A DNA stretch of 62,000 nt from Glandiceps talaboti. Lineage: Eukaryota > Hemichordata > Enteropneusta > Spengelidae. The stretch's first letter is position 1, and each line of letters opens with the position of its first letter. The position numbers were made by a program, and so were the translations under genes. This document shows, one piece after another, positions 39,781 through 57,437 of the stretch. The notes under the pieces are model-generated. The model worked only from the letters and a program-made list of their open reading frames with translations, was not told where the DNA came from and did no database searches. The stretch covers positions 5,592,501 through 5,654,500 of the forward strand of contig NC_135558.1 in the NCBI RefSeq assembly GCF_964340395.1, in the 5' to 3' direction.

Positions 39781-42700
39781 TGAGGAAGAGGGAAGGGGTG
39801 GTTAATGATTAATTAAATGAACAAATGGATAGACCGCTGGGTGGGATTCATAACCAGTGTGGAAGAGTTGTAGAAAAGATTGACAAGTGGTGAAATGATG
39901 TTTGTTTGCGTGTTTACAAGTTTGCATGTAAGACCATATATAATATGTATTACTTTAACGTGTACATGCAGTTGCACTACTGGTATGTAAGACCACATGT
40001 GCAATATTAGTATTGTAAAAAAAAATGGTACAATCATGATAAATTTATTCAACAGGTATAGATCGCTAAAATTTAACAGTCATGGCAAATTATTTCACTT
40101 CTGATTTGATACTCATATTGTATGAAAATGATATTTCATTTTTGTTAGGTCAAGCTACCGTTTAGTACACCACAAGCACTTAAAGTTCGACTGCAATTAT
40201 AATTACTTACTCGGGTAATTAAATCGCCCACTAACAATTTAATTGGAGGGGTCGTAATAGTATATATAATTTCCATTCAATTTGGCGGGAAAGTATGCCC
40301 ATTTCATAAAACTCACACATTGAATCGAACGACGGAAAGCGTTTGATACATCTTAAAGCGGCCGATCTTTAGCGTATGTTGAATCAATAAACCTGGCACG
40401 ACCACGTATCCGGTTTATTGCCTTCGTCCAATTAAAGTAGAAATTCTGTTTTGCATTCGTTCTTTGTCGATGCAATAATTGAGCCCATGCAGGGCGAATA
40501 ACGGCGCTGAAAATGTCGAATAAATGGCACTAAGTGTAGTGAAAACAAATTTCCAAACATCTTGTCAATAAATATTTATTTGTAAGGTGAATAGCGAAAT
40601 AGAGGCCGTCGATAATTTGTCTTTACATGCATTCACAAGGTAGTTGATAACATGCATCTTACTGATCCGTCTGCAGTATTGATGGACACAATGGTGAAAT
40701 GGACTCACTAAATTGGCAACGAACGATTCAATGGTTGGCTCGCCTTTTCGCCAGCCGATCTTTTATTCACTGGATTAGGACACCTAATAATACCTTTTGT
40801 AATCTCTTGAAATGGTTTGAGACCACTTAAAACGATACTAAGGCTTGCCGCTGCTTTCCCCTTGTTAGTCGGGATAGGGCGATTAAGGGAATCAATTCCT
40901 TCGTACCAGACAGTAGTGTCGACGTGTTTATGCAAACCATCGCCGTTGTTGCTATGGCGACAATAATGACCCCCTTGGCCTTTGTAAAAAGTCATATATG
41001 ACTTCTCGTGTGGCATAATCCCCAAAATATTGATGTTTTTCTTGCAACAGCCGTTCATATTGTATACTTGATGTACTCAAAATATTTCAACGTTCCATAA
41101 TATTTAGCACTCGATTACGATGGTGGTGGTGGTGGTGGTGGTGGTGTTGGTGTTGGTGATGATGATGATGGTGGTGGTGATGGTGGTGGTGGTGGTGGTG
41201 ATGTGGTGGGTAGTGTGTTCGGGATACAGGAGGGGGTTTCGATGACTTGAAATTAGTATGAACCTCGTTCACCTTTACTCCTAACCGCCAAACTGTGTAT
41301 GTCCTGTTTCTTTTCCCTTTGTTGTACAAGAATTAGACAATGAGTTGTTAAACCTTTGAGTGCAATGCTTCTGAACTTCAGTTTCCTATCATTTTCTAAG
41401 GACGCAACATGCTCTTTCCGAAATCATTATAGCAATGTTCAACTTGTACTTGTTAAATTTGGGAGAAAGTAACCCTTTATTGTGAAACTTTTCTTTCGTT
41501 AGTTTTAGGGGTAATTTTGGTAAACAATGAATATGACAATAAATAGGCGGTAAAAGGAGAAACATTCGGTGACAAGACGTACAGGAATTGAGATAGACTC
41601 ACATCGGCCGTACGTACTACAGAAGAGGGAAAATCAATTTACGTTGCGATCCCCTGACCCCTCGTCGTCGCCGAAAAGTCGATGTATATCCGGAGAGAAC
41701 AATCTGAGCTGAATACCGACAAGAAACAGAAGCGACAATCGATTCATTATTGAGATTGTTGTTAGAAAAAACACCCACTCCAAATTCAGAGGCTTTCAAT
41801 CGGACCGTGTAGTTTGCAGATTTATCCCCACGTTTAATAGTCGCTCTAACAAGCTACGGCTAACAGAATGCACACCAACCTTTCGATCAATATTTCTTTT
41901 TAACTTTGTAAAGCGGCCCTCTTCATGTTAACTTCGATTTTCCCTTTCTGTGATGCGGTTCCGACACACCGCCGTGTAATTGGCAAATGGTTCTGATGAA
42001 CTTTGGTTTATAAGTGATTATCATAAAAAATACATGACGTATATATCATTGACTTCAGAGATAAGTGTTTCTTTGGTCTAGTGGGAAAGAACATAACAAC
42101 CGTTGACAAACAAACATTTAATTTTCGTTCATCATCCGTGCGCACATGCGTCGTAAAAGAAAATTCGACATAAACTAACAGTTAAGGTTGAAAGTATACA
42201 TATAATGCAAACACCTCCTGATTTATTTTGGGGTTTTATTTTCTTAGCAGATGTGATGCATTTTACATCATAAACTTCAGCTTTTGGTTATCTCTTTCAA
42301 AGGTAATACTTTAAAAGTGAAAATACTTACTGCAAAGTAATAATGAGGTTTTGAAATGTTGCATTTTTATCAAAATATCAAAAAAGTGTAAGAAAATAAA
42401 AAAACCACAAAATAGATCAGGAAATGTTTGCAGCAAAATCAGACACCGCTAGCGACGTTAGCCTTAACCCGACTGTTATTGCAATACATTTAATATGTTT
42501 CGTTGCATGTTTAAAAAACCCCAGAAAGTTCAACTTGTCGGCCTGCCTGTCACCTTTTTTAAATCTAAATAATCATGAAAAAACTCAATGTTGCATCGTA
42601 TTCAAATTGGGTATAGAATAAAACTGAAACGTTCTTTTCATGTTATTAATTTCATTTGTACGATCCTGATGCCAGTAACAATTTCTACGTCCACCTCAAC

Positions 42701-44015
42701 ATTATCCTAGAATCGCACGTTTATGATTATGTCTCTCAATGCGATGCATCAGGTCTCTACGTTACTTGTATTGAGTAGATATGTTCCAGTAAGGAGAAGA
42801 ACAACAAACGCAATTAAGCACAGATCTTCATGTGATCTCCAAATACGCAGAAACTGTCCTGATCTGGAATGTTCCCTATTACAAAATTTACAAACGATCA
42901 AAACTGGTCATTGACAAGTTGAGGTTGCTGTGTTGGTTGCTAGGTAGGGACATTCAAGTTCTGAACACTACAAGATCATTTTGATTAAGAGAGAATTTTA
43001 CGTATATTAATCATTACTTTTTTTCTGTATACACATTTAAAGAATTAGTTGGCTACTAAGATCAACTAAGACTAGAAATTGCCTTGGTTGCCTAATTGAC
43101 ATGAATTGGTTTCGACATCCATCAATAACAATCATACTGGCAGTAAAAGTGTTGTTATCTAATAAGTAAAACAACAATCGAAACTTGTATAACTATTATA
43201 TTACATATAAAGTCGTCTGACCCGGCACATCTGTTTGGTTAATATTTGTATTAATTGTCTTGTGCATATAACTGCCTTTTCCCATGGTATTTATTAGCCA
43301 ACAACACACAACAAACTTTTTTTTTTCATTTGAAAAAATATAACACAGCTTTAAGGTTATTAAGATTCGAGTACCTTGTAGTAATAAACATTGGATTTTA
43401 TCATATATCTATATATATATACAGTATATATCTACTAGCCCAAATATAATCTCTAAATACAAGACCCATTGTAACAAATGGTTCTCAGCCTGTGCAGAGT
43501 TTGTATGGAGTAGTTGAAAAATAAAACCACAAGAAAGCAACATTTGTAAACCAGCTTAGCTTTTTAAAAACAAGAGCAAACAGCTGTTACATTAATAAAC
43601 CATTCGAATTTGATAATGACAACTAATAATTCTATCAACTTCATAAATCTCACGATTTCAGACAGCCTAGTTACGTACACACATGTTATGTATTTGTTTT
43701 TCAATACAGACTTACTTGTGAAAGTCACAGAAAACATCGCACACGCTTAGTAATAAAACGTATTATTATCTACAAATAACAGCTTGAGGTGGGATTATCA
43801 TACCGAACCGCCCAAGTACAACGCACCTTAATACGGAATTATATTTACCATGGTATTTATATATCTGTCTCAGACAAAGGAAAAGCCATGACTTTCCACT
43901 GGCGAGTTGTCAACTAAAATTTTTAGGAAATTTATTACCCTAGTACGTATAATGCGAATTACAGTCTAAGACGATATCATTTTGTGTAAAAAAAGTAAGT
44001 AAGATAGAAGTCAAT
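39781..44015. other. Gene-free stretch
   Basis: No gene recognised apart from the simple repeat at 41120-41205. The longest non-repetitive frame (40708-41058, minus, 116 codons) matches no family I know. A 54-base imperfect duplication around ATGTAAGACCA is visible near 39926-40000. Confidence 0.5.
41120..41205. repeat. GGT / GAT trinucleotide array
   Basis: GGT repeats with GTT and GAT interruptions. The minus-strand poly-His frame (41087-41329) comes from this array. Confidence 0.95.
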
Positions 44016-44254
44016 TTGTATGTATGTATGTATGTATGTATGTATGTATGTATGTATGTATGTATGTATGTATGTATGTATGTATGTATGCATGCATGCA
44101 TGCATGCATGCATGCATGCATGCATGCATGTATGTATGTATGTATGTATGTATGTATGTATGTATGTATGTATGTATGTATGTATATGTATGTATAGTAG
44201 TAGTAGTGGTGGTGGTGGTGGTGGTGGTGGTGGTGGTGGTGGTGGTGGTGGTAA

Positions 44255-44324
<70 letters not shown>

Positions 44325-44351
44325 TGTTGTTGTTGTTGTTGTTGTTGTTGT
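44016..44351. repeat. Five-motif compound microsatellite
   Basis: In order: TATG, CATG (44088-44130), TATG again, TAG/TGG with a long TGG run (44208-44251), TAG, a short TGG, TAG (44288-44325) and TTG (to 44351). Frames of up to 202 codons covering it are translations of the array. Confidence 0.98.
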
Positions 44352-45340
44352 AAGGTAAGTAGTAGTAGTTGTAATACTTGTAGTAAAAACAGGGTAGCCA
44401 GGGTAGCCAGGAAAGCATAAAAGCCAATTTCCACCTTAGCCCTGTTATCTCTGTAACAGAAACCAATCAAAACAAAATGTAGACAAGGAGCAAAGCTTAA
44501 AAAGACAAAAAAAAATGAAAACTTCAACCCCCTAGAGAAAATTAACACATTTCAACCCATAAAACCATTCTAGAAGTCGCCCTCTCTGACATAAGATGAT
44601 TTATGTAAGTACGTATTCCTGAAAGTAATTCTTGAATTGTTTTGCTTTGCCTGCTGTACGTGTTGGTAAACTGTTTCATAGAACAGCTCCAAGGATTTGA
44701 ACGTTCTCAGGCCGGAATTATAGGTAATTCTCGATACATGTGTATTAAGATTTGATCTCTGTCTGGTAGAATGGTTATGAAATGTGTCCAATCTCATGAC
44801 ATATTAAGTAAGATAAGGGCATAGATGTGGAGAATAATTCCAATATCTTTTTTAATATATAATATTGAAGATTCTCAAATAAAACACCTGTTACATGGGT
44901 TAGCCTTTCAACACAAATAAAGAAATCTCATGATCCTACGAGGTAGGTAAATGAAAAGAAAATATCTCTGCCTACACATGGTGTGTTTTAATTACATAAT
45001 TTCACGAGTACGTTCCGAAACTTGTCAGCTGATTATTTTGTACTATACACCGAATTTGTTAGCACGCGACTACAACCAGCAACAAAGCAATGGATTTGAA
45101 TTTTGTTAGGTAACGTGTTTTATTACTTTCTCCACGAATAACAGCTTGAGTAGTTTTAATCGTACCACTTTATCTACCTCTCAATAACAGCTTGGGCTGT
45201 TTTGATCAATCCACTCCATTGCAATGATCTTTCCTATATTTTCTATCTCGTTTTCTGGAAAAAGAAGAAGATTTTTTAATGTGCTTGCATTTAAGTCTAG
45301 AATAGATTTGAATTATTTCTTCATATATATCTACATTTCT
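44352..45340. other. Gene-free stretch
   Basis: No gene recognised. A 46-base imperfect duplication beginning AATAACAGCTTG lies near 45137-45225; the same 12-mer also occurs near 43776. Confidence 0.5.
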
Positions 45341-46124
<784 letters not shown>

Positions 46125-47897
46125 GGCTGACTGACTGGCTAGTTACCCAAGGTATATGAAATTTGTTTTAACGAACAAATCAATAGATATGTTCAAATTG
46201 ATACAAGTTCATTTTATTTTTGTGTAACGACACGTTATACGTGCAGCTGATAGCAATCTTACATAAACAAGTCATTAAGACTTGGTGTGAATATATCCCG
46301 ATAAAGACGAGAAATTTAAAAACTGACAGGTAAGTAAAACACACCTGCTGTTAAAATCAATACCAGATAACAAGACGATAAATAACAAAGGTCTTCAGAT
46401 AACCCTTTTTTCACAGCGTTCGAGGAAACTTAAAAGAATCTACGATTTCCTCATTTTTCTCGCCGTCAAATATTTGTAATGGGGGGGGGGGTAATAATCT
46501 ATAATAACCCCGTATATTTATTTCCAAGAATTCTTCATTCTAACGCTAAAGTTTCATATGTAGAACCATTCCTTATCAAATCAGATTTAAAGCCAAGCCA
46601 ATAAACGGGTATAAACTAAATATAATTATAAGATGTATACACTATGTATAACTACTTTCATTTCTTTTCTTTGAAAAACAAAACAAAACACTCAGGCTAT
46701 TGAAAATTAAGCAGATCTTAGAGTTCGGATCGGATTAGGTTGAACATTTCAGGTGACGTCACAAAATGGTCATCAGTCAGTACTAGTCTTATAAAAAACA
46801 CTTGGTCCAGAACTAAAAAATGATTCTATGTAATCCTTATTGTTCCATTGATAAGATAACACTAATTTGAGAACCTTAGATTGAAACATTGGCCTTTAAT
46901 CACTTGCATACTATAAGGCTAATGAAAACCCTCTGCGACACCAATTTTTGAATACGAGATATAAGTGTAAAGCTAGAAGAATACTTATTTGAATAATACT
47001 GTCGTGTAAGTTACATTATTCATTGAGTTACCCATATATCGTGGGGTCCCCCTCCAAGATATCAGATATGTGAGTTCATGATTGTTCAGGATTTAAGATT
47101 CATAGTTTTTCATTCACGAATATACACACTGTTTTTAAAAAAAGTTCTGAAGGATGAAGTTGCCCTTTACATTTGAAAGATCCGTTAGGTTTCTACAAAC
47201 ACCTCTATACGTACAATAACACACACAGTTGTAAAAGGTCCCAAACTGGAAACATTATTTTGGGGGCAGAATTGGACAGATTTACATAACCATGTAGTTT
47301 TAATTTACAAAACATATATTCACACTAATAAACATAAGAAAGAAAGAAAGTGTCAGTTTCACTGCGTCACCGCTTGGTAAAGTATAAGACTTACACAAAA
47401 AATTAGAATTTCACGTTTCACAAAGAAAGGACTCTCAGACTAGTATGCAAATCTATGTCGGAATTTGGAAAGAATTTGTAAATGTAGTTTTTCATATTTT
47501 GTTTCATAATAGTAAGTATACTTTATGTTATGTAGCATTGGTTCATCACATGATTCTACTCATATTTAAAGGGGTTAGTGCCTCATAAGGGTCTAACTAC
47601 AAAATGCCAAAAACGTATTTTCAGCACTGTAGGCCCTGTGCCAAAATATCCATATTATCTGTTTCCATCTGTTTCCAACGAAAAAATAATAATTCAAAAA
47701 TCTCTAGGCCCTTTTGATTCTGAGTCAACTTTTCAGTATAAAGGTGGACCTTTTCGGAGGTCAGAAATCACAAATGGACAAAATTATAATTGTTAAAAGT
47801 GAAAAATCGCAAAAAATTGGACTTGGGCTCTTATGGTACTCAGCCCTTCATTTGTTAACCGTTACGTTAGTTGTCAAATATATCCTGACATTAATGG
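46125..47897. other. Gene-free stretch
   Basis: AT-rich with no gene recognised. A run of ten G lies near 46481-46490. Confidence 0.5.
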
Positions 47898-48160
47898 GTG
47901 AGTGTGAGTGTGAATGTGAGTGAGTGTGAATGTGAGTGTGAGTGAATGTGAGTGAGTGAGCGAGTGAGTGAGTGAGTGAGTGAGTGAGTGAGTGAGTGAG
48001 TGAGTGAGTGAGTGAGTGAGTGAGTGAGTGAGTGAGTGAGTGAGTGAGTGAGTGAGTGAGTGGGTGAGTGAGTGAGTGAGTGAGTGAGTGAGTGAGTGAG
48101 TGAGTGTGACTGACTGACTGTGAGTGTGAGTGTGAGTGTGAGTGTGAATGTGAGTGTGCC
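47898..48160. repeat. GTGA tetranucleotide array
   Basis: A central pure GAGT/GTGA run (47950-48105) is flanked on both sides by mixed GTGAGT and GTGAAT hexamers. Confidence 0.97.
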
Positions 48161-52158
<3,998 letters not shown>

Positions 52159-52997
52159 AAAAAAGGGGATTTAGTGGAAAGGAACAACACGTATTTAAGA
52201 GAAATGTGATAGAGGAGATTTAAAGAAATCATACTGGAGAAATGATAACTCTACGCAAAGCAAATAAGGCCAACATCCACACATGATACAGTATTCGCAC
52301 ACAGACACAGAAAGACATATGGTGGTATACATTAACGTATTTCCGCCAACGTCTTAAATGTAAAGAAAACATTCTTAACAGAAAATTAACATTATTAGGT
52401 GGTTTTCTATTCAGAGACAAACTTCCCCGTTAACAGAGGAATAACAAAATTGGGGTTTTATTTTGCAGTTATCTAAATATACAGTCGTAAAGGATGTTGC
52501 CCCGGAAAGTGGATAATGGGACAGCTTGATGTCAATAACGTTGACATGGGAAGAGCAGGCAAATCCGAATCAGGCCGCGGACGTCCAAGCTGATGCTACA
52601 CTCACGTGAGGATATAGGCCAACACCAAGGTCGATAAAATCCTGTTTATTAGTTACAAACTGAGTGCCTGGGCAGGGCGTCTAAACAGAAACTTTAATAG
52701 ACTTGAGTCAACTAAGTATGGCTTTGTTAAATCTTGTCGAGCGTGAACCCTTGTTAGACCAACAACTGTACAAGATGAAAACCAATCAGTCCAGAGGTGG
52801 GGCAATTAATTGATGTGAAGATTACCCAGTCTACTGCATCTTACCTAGGGATAGATAACAACCACCAACATAGACATCAATTGAAAATTCAATGTCATAT
52901 ACCATCCTTCTCAAATAGTTTGGGCTTTTCCGTCACCAGGATACTACGGATATCCCATCGGGACCTTTTAAAGAGAGAGGAGAGAGAGAAGTGTATG

Positions 52998-52999
<2 letters not shown>

Positions 53000-53085
<86 letters not shown>

Positions 53086-53290
53086 CAGAGACAGAGACAG
53101 AGACAGAGACAGAGACAGAGACAGACAAAGAGAGAGACAGAGATAGAGAGAGAGTGAGAGTGAGAGAGAGAGAGAGAGAGTGAGAGAGTGAGAGAGAGAG
53201 AGTGAGAGAGAGATAGAGACAGAGGCAGAGAGAGAGAGAGAGTGAGAGGGACAGAGTGAGATTGAGAGTGAGTGAGAGTGAGAGAGAGTA
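53000..53290. repeat. GA / GACA / GTGA compound array
   Basis: GT run, pure GA (53007-53078), then GAGACA hexamers, then degenerate GA/GTGA units. Minus-strand SLSL frames are repeat translations. Confidence 0.97.
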
Positions 53291-53885
53291 TCAGACACTG
53301 GAAATTTTTAAAATACCAATAAGACACATTACATGTTAATTTGAGATCGGTTGTATCCGTAAGTTGTACAGTAACAGGTTGAAATAACGATTATATTTCA
53401 GCACTGATTTTTGGGTGCGGACATAAAAATCAATTTGACTGGATTTATTTTACCATACTATGTGTACAACTACGAATACATTTACTTACATGTGATTTAA
53501 TACTGTTTCAGGGTGTATATTATTATTAGTTATTATACAAAATTGTTTCAAAAAATGTTTCCGATGCAGCTAATTCAGTTATGCTACTTTAAACAACTTA
53601 TGAGTGCTTGAAATGGAGTGCTTATGTCATGCTCATGGCCTATTTGGTGTAATTCGCACTCGCGTTATTTTGTGTGGCGCCCTCAACGATATACTTAATG
53701 CAAGTTGACTTTTCAGTCTGACATCTTTGTGGATTAAAATTGGGGGCATATCTGTTTTTGATAATCTGATGTTGTATACTTTAAAGAATTTCGTCCCAAT
53801 TAAATATTACAGATGATATTTTATTGCCTGAACATTTATAATTGGCTCTAAAGTTATGTAACTCCCACCCTAGAAAGACGAAGAT

Positions 53886-53963
53886 AAATATAAGGTCGAC
53901 AGTAGATGGCAGTATACATCATCAAAGGCAATTTCTTCACAAAGGTCAAAAAAGGCGAAATTG
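53886..53963 (+). repeat. Repeat-element end fragment, copy 1
   Basis: The block containing ATATAAGGTC, GTAGATGGCAGTATACA, TTTCTTCACA and GGTCAAAAA is shared with 54187-54263 at roughly 80 percent identity by eye. The adjoining 54003-54085 matches 54366-54447 in the opposite orientation. Confidence 0.75.
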
Positions 53964-54186
53964 CGAATTCACGGTTAAACAAATGTTGTAGCTCCTCGCA
54001 CCGATTTTTGCAGTCTCAAAACGACATATTACGTAATAGTTGAAAAATGTCACTTTATTTGTATTGCCAATAGCAACATGTGTCCAAATAAATAATATTT
54101 TAGAGATTTTTAATGGAGAAACATAAAATTTAGAGGGGTTTAAGATACATATATATCTTGAATTATTCAATTAAATACGAATATGA

Positions 54187-54963
54187 ATATAAGGTCACCT
54201 GTAGATGGCAGTATACACCATGAAAGCCCATTTCTTCACAGAGGTCAAAAAGGCGAAACTGTGGCTATTCATTTAATAATGTTCTATCGCAGATATATAT
54301 TTATCTCAATCTCTTTCTTTATTTTATGTTTCTGCATTAAAAACTTATTTAAAAAATGTTATTTACTTGGGCCATGGGCACGTGATGCTATTGGTAATAC
54401 AAAGAAACTAACCCTTTTCAATTATTGTGTTATAAGTCGTGTTCACCTGCAAACATCCCCAACTAGCTACCGAACTGAAATATTCACTCAGTAAGTAATC
54501 CCGGTTATGGTACATCGTGATAGAGCGCCCTCACACATAGGTCACTCTAATCGTAACAAGTTTTTTTGTTTTTTGTTTTTTTTTCAATTATTCATGTCGC
54601 GATGAAACAGAAAATCACAGGTATCAGTGAGAAGCACCTCAGACCACTATAGTGGTCAGTAAGGAAGCACAGACAAGGAAGAAACAGATCAGGAACAGGT
54701 ATTGTTCCGAGGTGTTAATAGGGGATGGGATTACAAGCATTGTTATCTTCTCGGGTAGGCTGCAAGGTTATCTTTTGTTCAAAGATACGCCGAAAGTTAC
54801 CGAGTGACTCCTAATTTGCTCTTTGGGAAACATCGGTCTTTGCTTTCCACAGCAACACCACACCCCCATCCCCCACCCTCGTCCGTAGCTAGAAGCACAG
54901 ACAAGTGAGTTTGTCTGTGCTAGAAGGGAGTGGCCGGTAGTACAGGTGACCTTATATTCAAAT
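54187..54963 (+). mobile_element. Candidate non-autonomous element, about 780 bp
   Basis: The left end GAATATAAGGTCACCTGTA (from 54184) is repeated in inverse orientation at 54941-54960, giving about 19 bases of perfect terminal inverted repeat. The interior holds an 11-base hairpin (AGCACAGACAA / TTGTCTGTGCT near 54893-54921). No transposase frame is seen. Two related fragments flank it (53886-54180 and about 54975-55065), so this may be a nest of one repeat family rather than a single intact element. Confidence 0.55.
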
Positions 54964-55291
54964 TAGTGTTTCATTGACTAATTTCCCATAGCAGATATAT
55001 ATTTCTTTTAACTTACCAAAAATCACTCCTAAATTTTATACATCAGCTAAAAAATGCCTCTTTCCGATAACATGACATCAGAAAATGGGTAGGTAGGTCG
55101 GAAATTTCTTTTCTTTTTTCTTTTAAATTAAAAAAAAATTACTTGGAGCCCGAGATAAGATACTCGTCAATCACAATACTTCCATGAAAGTTTGATGGGA
55201 TGTAAAAGAAGTAAATGAAGACAATTATAAGTTAAGTAGATGAACATGTTATGCAGACTCTACTGTTATATATAGTCTAAATTTTACAATG

Positions 55292-55293
55292 TC

Positions 55294-55324
<31 letters not shown>

Positions 55325-55342
55325 ATGCATGCGTGCGTGCTT
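55292..55342. repeat. TG dinucleotide array
   Basis: About 16 TG units followed by GCATGCATGCGTGCGTGC. Confidence 0.95.
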
Positions 55343-55958
55343 GTGTGACAGGATGACAAGATATAATAATGTGGAAAGCCAGAGAAATCTCTTTTTTCTG
55401 ACAATATGTTACTATGATGTACAGACATAAAATGACAATGTTTTGTCTATAGAACCTGCTCCTTGTGTCAGTGTCTATAATAAATTTTGAACACAACCAG
55501 AATTTCAGTATCAGCTGACTCATTACCATGAGGTTTTATTTCATCAATTCTGTAATTGAGATATCAAAATAACAACACTACAATACAATGCAATATTCAT
55601 CATTAATAGAAACAAGACTATTGGAACTTATCCTGTCCTACAAACTACCCCTAAAACAATATCCTAGCTTACGTTCTTAATTTTTGTTTAAAAGTATTTT
55701 GATATAACAAATTTTAGTAGGCGAGACACCATGAAAATAAAGAATACATTTGGTGTTAAAACAGTATTCATGGATGTCACAAACAACTGGTACAAACTCC
55801 TTTCAATTGTTTGTCAAACTGTTTGACCTTACATAAACTCAGTTTTGTTGTATAAAAACTTAGAGTTAAAATGAGAATACATTGTAAGTTCAAAATCACT
55901 TACATTCATGGTAAACACAATTTATACATATCTCTCTAAAATTTAGTCAAACTGTTAG

Positions 55959-56322
55959 TACCACACTAGAGAAACTATAGAGTTTCAATTAGGTGGTACA
56001 GTGTCTTTTATGTCTAGCACAAGGTTTTTTGTTATGAATTACATCAAACAAAATATAGACACTGATAGCATGTAAGCATATAAAATGATCTATTTTATCT
56101 CAATGTGAACACAAATCAACATCACTGTCAGATGAAACAAGGAAGATTCCAACACAAAACTGTTTATTTGTGTTCACAATGAGATGAAATGTAACATTTC
56201 ATGTGTGTGCACGCTATCAGTGTCTGTATTTTGTTTGCATAAGTCTTGACAAAAAGGATTGAGTGAGATGTAATAAACATTGTGTGACCTAATTGAAACT
56301 CTATAGTCTCTCTAGGTTGGTA
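55959..56322. mobile_element. Foldback element C (364 bp palindrome)
   Basis: The left arm TACCACACTAGAGAAACTAT and the reverse complement of the right arm TACCAACCTAGAGAGACTAT match closely, and similarity continues inward through AGAGTTTCAATTAGGT, CAAACAAAATA, AGACACTGATAGC and TGTGAACACAAAT to near the centre. There is no coding capacity. The TA-bounded ends are compatible with a Tc1/mariner-type MITE, but that is inference. It lies just beyond the 3' end of the TTF1-like coding region. Confidence 0.8.
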
Positions 56323-56679
56323 ATGTCATAATTTTACACTGACTCACATTATTTCTATCACAAATTGAACAAGTCTCCATGACAAGGAGCCTAATCCCAA
56401 ATGTGTAGAACACTGGCAGAAACAACTCATGTCAAATTTTTGTCAAACTGATGAAAAATGTTCATCAGCTCTGTAAATCAACTGACTTAACACAGGTTTG
56501 GTATAACACACAAGTAGTTCACCTAGTGGTCAGTTGTAACTATACAATTTGTCATTCTGATGAGGATCGAACATTCAATGCTAAAACTTTGAACTGCTTG
56601 TGCAGTTTTATATACATGTCTCTCACCTTTACACATAAGTTAATTTCTTCAATTACTGTTATTTTCACGTTTTCTTGAT

Positions 56680-57437
56680 TTATTTTTTTTTCCTCTTTTT
56701 ATTTTTAACTTTGTGATTTTGTTTTGCTTTCTTCTTTTTCTTAAGATGCCTGTTTTTGTTTTCTGCATCATCACCATCACTCAAGGGTTCCTCACTGTTT
56801 TTGCTTTCTGCATCATCACCATCACAATAGGGTTCCTCACTGTTTTTGTTTTCTGCATCATCACCATCACAATAGGGTTCCTCACTGATTTTCCTCTTCA
56901 CAGCCTTCCTTTCTTGATATCCCACCTTCTTTTTCTTTTTGTCTTTTCTTTTGACCTCTGACCTTTGTTTCATCTTCTCTACATGTGAAACCTTGCCTTG
57001 ACTTTTTGATGGGTTCATATCGTTACTAGATTCATCACTACTGATAGAAGAGTTATCCTTGTTACTCTTCTTTTTCTTGCCACTTCTTTGTTCTTTAGTT
57101 ATCCTCTTTCTTTTCAGTGTTGTGTCACATGATTTTGAAGGACTGTCAATTTTAGTACTTGCAACACACATTTTATCTGTTGTCCTTTTAGAGCTCAATG
57201 TTTCATCTGAGGTAGAATGTCTTTGCTTGTCATCAGAATTAGAACTGGATTTAGCATCTTCAAAATTCATTCCAGCCTCTGAATCTGATTCTGAATCTGT
57301 TTCTGAATCTGATTCCGAATCTGATTCCGATTCACTACTAATAAACTCCTTAGATTTGAAGCCCTGTCTTTCACCTTTTGTCTTAATTTTTTGCCTCAAC
57401 TTTGGCAAAACATCTTCATATAGCTCCGTTAGTATTT
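56680..57437 (-). CDS. TTF1: TTF1-like last exon (conserved block and charged tail)
   Basis: Acceptor TTTGTTTCCAG|AAATACTAA; stop TAA at 56680-56682. It encodes about 253 residues. EILTELYEDVLPKLRQKIK completes the conserved post-Myb block. Then come a Ser-Glu-Ser-Asp run (about 18 acidic/serine pairs), a Ser/Lys-rich linker, several basic clusters, three copies of the 15-residue unit SEEPYCDGDDAENKN and a Lys-rich terminus ending KKRKKK. Basic clusters of this kind often act as nuclear or nucleolar localisation signals (inference). The charged tail is long for this position in TTF1 proteins I know. Confidence 0.85.

Noticed and set aside
40708-41058. 116-codon minus-strand frame
   Set aside because: Longest non-repetitive frame in the intergenic region, but no domain, no splice partner and no family resemblance; treated as a chance ORF.
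53946-54494. Related peptides AIGNTNKVTFFNYYVICR (minus) and AIGNTKKLTLFNYCVISR (plus)
   Set aside because: Explained by inverted copies of the same repeat at DNA level; the frames break outside the shared block and no transposase motif is visible.
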